From contig DATDPU010000101.1 of the NCBI GenBank assembly GCA_035292585.1, positions 1-64,000 of the forward strand: a DNA stretch of 64,000 nucleotides. The letters run 5' to 3'. The notes below the pieces were generated by a model. It was not told the origin of the DNA, searched no databases, and saw nothing but the letters and a program-made list of their open reading frames with translations. Below, piece by piece: positions 16,100-22,502 of this stretch; position 1 is the first letter of the stretch; every line of letters starts with the position of its first letter. A program made the translations under genes and the position numbers. This stretch comes from DASSFZ01 sp035292585. Lineage in GTDB: Bacteria > Chloroflexota > Anaerolineae > Fen-1058.

Positions 16100-18798
16100 C
16101 GCGAGAAGAAGGCGCCAGGCCCCGGCGTGCAGCGAAGTCTCAACCGAAGACGAAGGCGCGGCAAGCCAAGAAGCCGAAAGCGAAGCCGGCGATCAAATCT
16201 TCACGTTCGGGCGGCGTGAATGCACGGGCGGGCAAGCTCAACGCGCGTGACATCATTGGCCGCGACAAGATTACGATCCATGTCCCGGCAACCGAGCGCG
16301 CGCCCAAGCCGCCCGCGCCGCCGATCAAGAAGCTGTGGCGCATTTACTGCCAGGCGATCATCCAGCAACACCGCCACCTTAACTTGCAAGGCGTGGGCGC
16401 CGACCCCAACCTGCGCGTCGAACTCGAATCAGTCTATATCGCACTCAAGACGAACGAGCAAATCGGGCGTCAACTCACCGGCGACGAAAAGCAACAGGCC
16501 GAACAACCGCGTATTAATCTGCCCGAACCCCGGTTCCTGACCGCCATGCAAGTGGCGATCCACAAAGAGCGATTGGTTATCGTCGGCGATCCCGGCTCGG
16601 GCAAGAGCACCTTCTTGAGCCATCTGGCGCTGCGCTTCGCGGAAGCGTGGGACAAAAGCAATGAGTCGATCTTGAAGAAGTCTCTCGACTGGAAGCACGG
16701 CCGGCGTGTGCCGGTGTATGTGCCGCTGCGATCGTTCAGCGCCACGCTCGGCGCGCGCTCGCACGATGAGTCGGCCGAGTACCCCGCCGCGCTGCTGTTC
16801 GATTACCTCATGCGCCAGCTTGACAATCTCAAAGCGCCCGACCTCAAGCCGCGCCTCGAAGAAGCATTGATTCACGGCCAGTGCCTGCTGCTGCTGGATG
16901 GCTTGGACGAAGTGCCGACCGATGCGCAGCGCAAGGGCGTGCGCGAAGCGGTCGAGAATTTCACCGCGCGCTATCCCAACCGGGCCATCGTCACCTGCCG
17001 TGCGTATGCCTATCACGACGCCAGCGTGTTGGGCGGCGAATTCTACAAGGTCGAGCTGCAGCCGTTTGATCCAGACGAGCAGGGGCAGTTCGTCGGCGTG
17101 TGGTATCGGGCGCTGGCCGATCAACTCGCCGGCGCTTCACCGCAACGCCGCGCGTCCGATTTGATCGGCAAGATCGACGCCAGCGCGCGGCTGCCGGAGC
17201 TGGCAGGCAACCCGCTGCTGCTGACCGTGATGGCCTACGTGCACTACAAGCAAGTCGGGCTGCCCGAGCGGCGCGTGCAGCTGTACGAGCAGTGCGTGCG
17301 CGTGATGCTCGACAACTGGGAAGCGGCCCGGCGCGGCCAGGCCGGCGGGGGGCTATCCGATCGGCTGGGCCTGCCGGCGCTGCGCGACGAGACGACGAAA
17401 CTGTCGCTGCTGTGCCCCATCGCCTGGCACATGCACCACAACGGCCGGCCCGACGTGGCGCGCGCGGAGGTCGAACCGTTGATCTTGCCGACGTTCAAGA
17501 GTTTAGTCGCCGACGAGAGCCGCGCGCGCGAGAAGGTGTGGGAGTTCCTGGATTTCCTGATCGGCCGCAGCGGCCTGTTGCAGGAGAAAGACGTCGCCCG
17601 CTACAATTTTCCGCATCGCACCTTTCAAGAGTATCTGGCCGCGCTATGGCTGGTCAACCGGGGCGACTGGCTGGAAGCGTGCTTCGATCAGCGCGCCGAC
17701 GCCGCCTGGCGCGAAGTGATCCTGTTGACCGTCGCGCGGCTGGCGGTGACGCAGCAAGGCCGCGCCGCGCTCGAGCTGATCCGCCGCCTGGCCGGGGAAA
17801 CACACGGCGATGATCATTACCGTAGCCTGGCGCTGGCCGGCGAGTGCCTGCGCGATATGCAGAAGCCGGTGGTCGCCGGCTTGCCGGGCGGGCTGGAGCT
17901 GTGGGACGTGGTGCGGTACGGGCTGGCCGAACTGTGCGAGGGTTCCGCGACTGAAGTCGCCACTACAGGCTTATCCCTGCCCGAACGCGCCGAGGCTGGC
18001 CGTGTGCTAGGCTGGCTGGGCGATCCGCGCCCGGACGTTGCGTGCGACGTGCCATACATGATTGAGATTCCGGCGGGCGAGTTTGTCATGGGCAGCGACA
18101 CGAGTGGAGATGATGACGAACGCCCACAGCACAGGCTCACGCTTCCGACTTACTCCATTGGCAAGTACCCCGTGACGAACGCGCAGTACCGCCGCTTCGT
18201 CGACGATGGCGGTTACACTAAAAAGTGGCACAAGTGCTGGACAGGCGCCGGCTGGAAGTGGCGCGGCGAGAACGACGTTTCCGAGCCGTGGTTTTGGACC
18301 GACCCGCGCTGGAACATCGACAATCATCCGGTCATGGGCGTGTCGTGGTACGAGGCGGTCGCCTACTGCAACTGGCTGAAAGCGACGACGGGCCGGGACT
18401 TCGGCCTGCCGGGCGAGGCCGAGTGGGAAAAAGCGGCGCGTGGGCCGCAGGGCTTCGAGTGGCCGTGGGGGAATGCGTTTGAAGACGGCGAGGCGAATAC
18501 CTGGGAGAGCGACATCCGCCAGACTACGGCGGTTGGGTTATTTCCGCGCGGTCAGAGTCCGTATGGACTGCGGGATTGCGCCGGCAATGTGTGGGAGTGG
18601 ACGCAATCTAAGTTCGCGAAGTATCCTTATCGTCTGGATGATGGACGTGAGGAATTAGTGGGTGGTGAGATCCGGGTGCTGCGCGGCGGTTCGTGGTACT
18701 ATGTTGCCTCGCTCGCGCGGTGCGCGTACCGCTACAGGCACTCGCCGGACGGTCGGTCCAACGCTGCGGGCTTTCGCTGCGTCCTCCGTTCTCTATAG
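16096..18798 (+). CDS. NACHT-type STAND NTPase fused to an FGE-sulfatase (SUMF1) domain
   Basis: The 900-residue protein begins with a Lys/Arg/Ala-rich tail and a short motif, ARDIIGRDKITIHV. Such GRDK(I) motifs are common ahead of NACHT modules in multicellular-type bacteria. The NACHT domain follows: Walker A GDPGSGKSTFL (about residue 172), Walker B CLLLLDGLDEVPTD, and the winged-helix end FPHRTFQEYLAALWL. A linker at 617-630 includes the repeat-like word CGACTGAAGTCG. The C-terminal FGE/SUMF1 fold (about 650-900) has IPAGEFVMGSD, KYPVTNAQYRRF, LPGEAEWEKAARG, AGNVWEWT and RVLRGGSW...GFRC. The Cys pair of true formylglycine enzymes is not conserved, so a binding or sensor role is more likely. 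GTG at 16096 overlaps the rfbB stop. Confidence 0.9.
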   Translation: MTREEGARPRRAAKSQPKTKARQAKKPKAKPAIKSSRSGGVNARAGKLNARDIIGRDKITIHVPATERAPKPPAPPIKKLWRIYCQAIIQQHRHLNLQGVGADPNLRVELESVYIALKTNEQIGRQLTGDEKQQAEQPRINLPEPRFLTAMQVAIHKERLVIVGDPGSGKSTFLSHLALRFAEAWDKSNESILKKSLDWKHGRRVPVYVPLRSFSATLGARSHDESAEYPAALLFDYLMRQLDNLKAPDLKPRLEEALIHGQCLLLLDGLDEVPTDAQRKGVREAVENFTARYPNRAIVTCRAYAYHDASVLGGEFYKVELQPFDPDEQGQFVGVWYRALADQLAGASPQRRASDLIGKIDASARLPELAGNPLLLTVMAYVHYKQVGLPERRVQLYEQCVRVMLDNWEAARRGQAGGGLSDRLGLPALRDETTKLSLLCPIAWHMHHNGRPDVARAEVEPLILPTFKSLVADESRAREKVWEFLDFLIGRSGLLQEKDVARYNFPHRTFQEYLAALWLVNRGDWLEACFDQRADAAWREVILLTVARLAVTQQGRAALELIRRLAGETHGDDHYRSLALAGECLRDMQKPVVAGLPGGLELWDVVRYGLAELCEGSATEVATTGLSLPERAEAGRVLGWLGDPRPDVACDVPYMIEIPAGEFVMGSDTSGDDDERPQHRLTLPTYSIGKYPVTNAQYRRFVDDGGYTKKWHKCWTGAGWKWRGENDVSEPWFWTDPRWNIDNHPVMGVSWYEAVAYCNWLKATTGRDFGLPGEAEWEKAARGPQGFEWPWGNAFEDGEANTWESDIRQTTAVGLFPRGQSPYGLRDCAGNVWEWTQSKFAKYPYRLDDGREELVGGEIRVLRGGSWYYVASLARCAYRYRHSPDGRSNAAGFRCVLRSL

Positions 18799-18838
18799 CC
18801 TGATCTGCTGGTTTCTGAAATTCTGATTTTCTGTGCGC

Positions 18839-18953
18839 TGCATGTTGCTGCCGCAGTTCAGCCGCCGCCCTACATTGCCCTTCAAAAGAAGGGCGGCGGT
18901 TGTGCCAGATGAGGCGGCGGCAGTGCAACTGCCGCGCCAACTGCGTAAGTCCT
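18839..18953 (-). mobile_element. Degenerate copy of the AGGACTTACGCAGTTG MITE
   Basis: This segment matches the reverse complement of the intact element at 25295-25385: TGCATGTTGCTGCCGCAGTT at the left, GCGGCGGCAGTGCAACTGCCGC and the terminal CAACTGCGTAAGTCCT at the right. The left terminal repeat is lost and the middle differs, with CCGCCGCCCTAC and GAAGGGCGGCGG forming a separate stem. The element is bracketed by an 18-bp direct repeat, TTCTGATTTTCTGTGCGC, at 18821-18838 and 18956-18973. Confidence 0.7.
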
Positions 18954-18975
18954 GATTCTGATTTTCTGTGCGCGG

Positions 18976-19032
18976 CGCGCGGGCATACCGGGCGGGTGTG
19001 TTGTATCGACTAATCCGCGCCCGCGCGTTTTT
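18976..19032 (+). terminator. Terminator after the NACHT-FGE gene
   Basis: CGCGCGGGC pairs with GCCCGCGCG across a 34-base loop and is followed by TTTTT. It is in the 18799-19137 gap after the MITE remnant. The long loop makes it less certain than a compact terminator. The remaining 105 bases up to the LysR gene hold nothing I can identify. Confidence 0.5.
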
Positions 19033-19137
19033 CTCATTCCCACCAGCGCGCCAATCCGAACATCACGCGGGACGCACGGGTCTCGGCAGGTGTTTGGGAA
19101 TGCCGAGGCGGATGGGAGCGGATTAGATTAGTTGTGC

Positions 19138-20031
19138 TCACCTTGCCAAGTCGGGCAACATCTCCACCAATACCTCCGCCAGCGCATCCGCGGCCGGGTT
19201 CGCCGCCCGATGCGCCCGCCGCGATAGCGCGATGTGCCAATCGGGCAGCTTCGCATCCGCCAGCGTGAGCGTTACCAATCTCCGATCGCCAATCTCCTCT
19301 TTCACCGCAACCTCTGGAACTACGCTCACCCCAACACCCGCCAGCAACAACCCCTTCACCAGCTCGACCGGGCTGAGCTCCAGCCAGCGGCGCGGCGCGC
19401 CGGCCGCTTTCACTTCTTCCAGAAACCGGCGGTAAGCCGGGCCCCAGTACGACACCAGCAACTGCGCGTTCGCCAGGTCGGATTTGGTCACCTGCATCGA
19501 TTGCGCCAACGGGTGATCGGTGCGCGCCGCCAACACCAGGCGTCCCCGAAACTCGGCGACGGTTTCGAGCTGCGGGTGGACGAGCGCGCCGGAAGTCAGC
19601 GCCAGGTGGGCAACATTATCGAGCAGCAGCCCGGTCGATTCCCAGGAGTGCGCCGAGCGCACCTGCACTTCGACCTCGGGCTGCGCCGATTGGAACGCGA
19701 CGAGCGCCGGCGCGAAGAGATACGCGCCCGCCGTGACCGTCACCGCCACACTCACCCGACCGCTGGCGCCCGTCCGCACCGCCCGCGCCGATTCAGCGCC
19801 TTGCTTCATCACCTCGAGCGCGCGTTGCGCGTAAGGTAAGAAGGCCTCGCCTTCCGGCGTCAGCCCAACGCCGCGCCCCTGCCGCCGGACGAGCGTAACG
19901 CCGAGTGCGCGTTGCAGCGCATGCAGCCGATCGCTGATCGTCGGCTGGCCCAGGCCGAGTTCTTCGGCCGCGCGGCTCAGGCTGCGGGTCCGGGCGACGG
20001 TGAGGAAGGCCAGGAGTTGATCGTCATTCAT
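19138..20031 (-). CDS. LysR-family transcriptional regulator
   Basis: The 297-residue protein has the LysR N-terminal winged helix-turn-helix (LAFLTVARTRSLSRAAEELGL and the QPTISDRLHALQRALG recognition helix). A periplasmic-binding-like effector domain follows (RVSVAVTVTAGAYLFAPALV onward). It probably regulates a nearby or divergent gene in response to a small molecule; the effector cannot be read from sequence. The ATG at 20031 gives the usual start MNDDQLLAFL. The gene runs divergently from the methyltransferase. Around 19275-19310 the coding sequence contains the repeat-like words GGAGATTGG twice, without disturbing the frame. Confidence 0.9.
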   Translation of the reverse strand: MNDDQLLAFLTVARTRSLSRAAEELGLGQPTISDRLHALQRALGVTLVRRQGRGVGLTPEGEAFLPYAQRALEVMKQGAESARAVRTGASGRVSVAVTVTAGAYLFAPALVAFQSAQPEVEVQVRSAHSWESTGLLLDNVAHLALTSGALVHPQLETVAEFRGRLVLAARTDHPLAQSMQVTKSDLANAQLLVSYWGPAYRRFLEEVKAAGAPRRWLELSPVELVKGLLLAGVGVSVVPEVAVKEEIGDRRLVTLTLADAKLPDWHIALSRRAHRAANPAADALAEVLVEMLPDLAR

Positions 20032-20246
20032 CGCTGGCAGAGATGCTGCATATCGCGTATAGCGTAGCGTCACTCTCGATCATCTATCGGGTTTTCCGAT
20101 GGGCGGAATCGCCGATTGGCGCTTGAAATGGGTGTGGAGCCGATTATACTTCAAACGTGAGACACGAAGTTCTCAGCCGTTTTCGTGTGGCTTCGTGGAT
20201 AAAGCCTTATTAACGTCGCTTCCGTTTCACGCGAAGGAGTTCAACC

Positions 20247-21008
20247 CTGTCGGCCAACGCCCAACGCATCTTCGCTCAACGCGCCGCCTTTTACACGACC
20301 AGCGCCGCGCACACGGATAAGGCCGTGCTCGATCGCGTGGTTGAGCTGGCGCGACCCTGGCCCGATGCGGTGGCCCTCGATGTCGCGACCGGGACCGGCC
20401 ACACCGCCTTTGCGCTCGCGCCGCACGTCCGGCAGGTGATCGCCGCTGACATCACACCGGAAATGCTGAGAGAAGGCAGCAGGTTGAAGGATGAATTAGG
20501 AATCGAGAATGTAGAATTTAGAATTGCCGATGCGCACGAGCTGCCGTTCGAGGACGAGCGGTTCGATAGCGTAACCTGCCGGCGGGCGGCGCATCACTTC
20601 GGGGATATCGAGCGCGCGCTGCGCGAGATGCGGCGGGTGTTGAAGCGCGCGGGCAGGTTGGTGATCGACGATCGCAGCGTGCCGGAGGATGATTTCGTCG
20701 ACGTGACCATGAATCGTCTCGACTGGCTGCACGACGAGTCGCACGTGCGCGAGTACCGGCCCAGCGAGTGGGCGCGCCTGTTGCCGGCAGCCGGTTTCGA
20801 CGTTGAAGCGATCGAGCCGTATACGAAACACCGCCCACTATCGTCGTTGACGGCTCACGTCGATTCGGCGCGTGTCGCCCAGATTCACGCCGTCATCGCG
20901 TCGCTGGATCAAGCACAGCGTGTGGCGCTGAATGTCGTCGAGCAGGCTGGGGAGACGTACACCCAGCACTGGTACGTCATGGCGGTTGGCGTAAAACGTG
21001 ATGCGTGA
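20247..21008 (+). CDS. SAM-dependent methyltransferase (probable CTG start)
   Basis: The class I methyltransferase core is clear: motif I ALDVATGTGHTAFALAPH, motif II VIAADITPEML, motif III VEFRIADAHELPFED and the post-motif LREMRRVLKRAGRLVIDD. This resembles the UbiE/Methyltransf_11 group. Its substrate is unknown. The region before the first in-frame GTG (20325) encodes FAQRAAFYTTSAAHTDKAV, which fits the family N-terminus. The only plausible start upstream is CTG at 20247, seven bases after AGGAG, which gives 253 residues. A stretch at about 20486-20525 uses codons (TTA, AAT, AGA, GTA) unlike the rest of the gene. Confidence 0.85.
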   Translation: MSANAQRIFAQRAAFYTTSAAHTDKAVLDRVVELARPWPDAVALDVATGTGHTAFALAPHVRQVIAADITPEMLREGSRLKDELGIENVEFRIADAHELPFEDERFDSVTCRRAAHHFGDIERALREMRRVLKRAGRLVIDDRSVPEDDFVDVTMNRLDWLHDESHVREYRPSEWARLLPAAGFDVEAIEPYTKHRPLSSLTAHVDSARVAQIHAVIASLDQAQRVALNVVEQAGETYTQHWYVMAVGVKRDA

Positions 21009-21035
21009 AGCGTGAGGGATGGTATACTATTGGCC

Positions 21036-21659
21036 ATGAGCTCTTATAAGCGCGCGAACAAGTCAATCTGGCGCGCCTTGCGCGAAGGCCAGGCGCTCTT
21101 CAGAGAGGAGGGCGATGTTTATGAAGCGTTGCGCCGACTGGCGCGCCGGCTTGACGCCGAGGGTATTCCGTATGCGCTGATCGGTGGTATGGCGCTCATT
21201 TCGCACGGCTATCGGCGTTTTACCGAGGATGTTGATATTCTCCTCACTTCGGAAGGATTGGCGGCCTTTCGCGACAAGTGTGTTGGGCGCGGTTACGTTC
21301 CAGCCTTTCCCGGCGCGCAAAAGGCGTTTCGTGATACCGACAACCATGTCCGGATCGAAATCATTACGACCGGCGAATATCCAGGCGACGGCAGGCCGAA
21401 GCCGGTGGCCTTTCCCGACCCCGCTCAAGCGGCGATCGAGCACGATGGCCTTCGCATCATTCAATTTGAAAAGTTGGTCGAGTTGAAGCTGGCCTCGGGC
21501 TTGTCTGCCGCGCATCGCTTACGCGATCTGGCCGATGTACAGGACCTGATTCTGGGTCTGGATTTACCACTCGATCTGGCCGATCGGCTGGATGCCAGCG
21601 TGCGGGCTGAGTATCGGCGGTTGTGGGAGGCGGCGCGAGCAGCCGACGAAAGCCTGTAG
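21036..21659 (+). CDS. Nucleotidyltransferase-fold protein 1
   Basis: The 207-residue protein has a short basic N-terminus and then a minimal nucleotidyltransferase fold: PYALIGGMALISHGYRRFTEDVDILL provides the GG and the DxD metal site (DVDIL). A third acidic residue is likely in HVRIEIITTGEYPGD. It resembles stand-alone nucleotidyltransferase-like proteins related to AbiEii and to toxin-antitoxin NTases, but no partner of that type is certain. The ATG at 21036 is chosen over an in-frame ATG 24 bases upstream because the protein begins naturally there. The next gene starts six bases after its stop. Confidence 0.75.
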   Translation: MSSYKRANKSIWRALREGQALFREEGDVYEALRRLARRLDAEGIPYALIGGMALISHGYRRFTEDVDILLTSEGLAAFRDKCVGRGYVPAFPGAQKAFRDTDNHVRIEIITTGEYPGDGRPKPVAFPDPAQAAIEHDGLRIIQFEKLVELKLASGLSAAHRLRDLADVQDLILGLDLPLDLADRLDASVRAEYRRLWEAARAADESL

Positions 21660-21664
21660 CAAGA

Positions 21665-21931
21665 ATGTCAGCGCTGTTTTCGGATACAGACCCGAAAATC
21701 GAACGAGTCTTGATCGATCTGCTCCGCAGCGCGCCGACTTGGCGCAAGCTGGAAATGGTTGGTCAGCTCAACCGAACCGTACGCGACCTGGCGTTGAGCG
21801 GATTGCGCCAGCGCTATCCCCGGGCCTCGGCGGCAGAGTTGCGTCGCCGACTGGCGGATATTTTGCTCGGGCTAGACCTCGCTGCCCGCGTGTATGGGCC
21901 GATCTTAAAAGAAGAATCTGATGATCTCTGA
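21665..21931 (+). CDS. Small partner protein of the nucleotidyltransferase
   Basis: This 88-residue mostly helical protein (FSDTDPKIERVLIDLLRSAP, then RASAAELRRRLADILLGLD) has no recognised catalytic motif. It overlaps the next nucleotidyltransferase gene by 11 bases, which suggests coupled translation and a complex. Small helical proteins of this kind are commonly encoded beside this nucleotidyltransferase type, and I consider it an accessory or antitoxin-like subunit. That role is inference. The ATG at 21665 lies six bases after the previous stop. Confidence 0.7.
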   Translation: MSALFSDTDPKIERVLIDLLRSAPTWRKLEMVGQLNRTVRDLALSGLRQRYPRASAAELRRRLADILLGLDLAARVYGPILKEESDDL

Positions 21932-22502
21932 ACCCATCGCTGTCACGCTTCAAGTTGTGACGCTACTCGATCGGCTGGGAGTGCCTTATGCCATCGGTGG
22001 TTCGCTCGCCAGTTCAATCTATGGCGCCGCGCGGATGACGATGGATGCTGATTTGATTGCCGAGGTGCGTTCGGAGCACGTGGCGGCCTTGGTGCAAGGG
22101 TTGAGCAGCGATTTCTACGTTGATGCAGATACCATTCGAGATGCCATTACGCACAAGCGCAGCTTTAGCGTTGTCCACTTGGCGTCGATGTTCAAGGTAG
22201 ATGTCTTCATACCCAAGCTGCGCCAATTCGATCGCGCGCAGTTGGAGCGACGAGTCAAGCAAGTGGTCGCGACTGATCCGGAACGAACGGTGTACGTCGC
22301 TACAGCTGAGGATACGATTCTGGCAAAACTAGAGTGGTATCGTTTAGGGAACGAAGTCTCGGAGCGACAGTGGCGCGACGTTCTTGGAATCCTTCAGGTG
22401 CAGGCCGAACGTCTTGACCTGGATTATCTTCATCGCTCGGCGGAAGCGTTGCAGGTAGCCGATCTGCTCAACAAAGCCTTGAGTGAACTGAGGACAGCAT
22501 GA
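21921..22502 (+). CDS. Nucleotidyltransferase-fold protein 2
   Basis: The 193-residue protein has the N-terminal GG motif and acidic metal site of a small nucleotidyltransferase: VPYAIGGSLASSIYGAARMTMDADLIAEV, with MDADLI corresponding to the DxD. FKVDVFIP supplies a later acidic residue, and EDTILAKLEWYRLGNEVSERQWRDVLGIL is a conserved helix of this group. Together with the preceding 88-residue protein and the NTase at 21036 it forms a three-gene cluster. The stop codon overlaps the aconitase start by four bases (ATGA), so translation of aconitase may be coupled to it. Confidence 0.78.
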   Translation: MISEPIAVTLQVVTLLDRLGVPYAIGGSLASSIYGAARMTMDADLIAEVRSEHVAALVQGLSSDFYVDADTIRDAITHKRSFSVVHLASMFKVDVFIPKLRQFDRAQLERRVKQVVATDPERTVYVATAEDTILAKLEWYRLGNEVSERQWRDVLGILQVQAERLDLDYLHRSAEALQVADLLNKALSELRTA

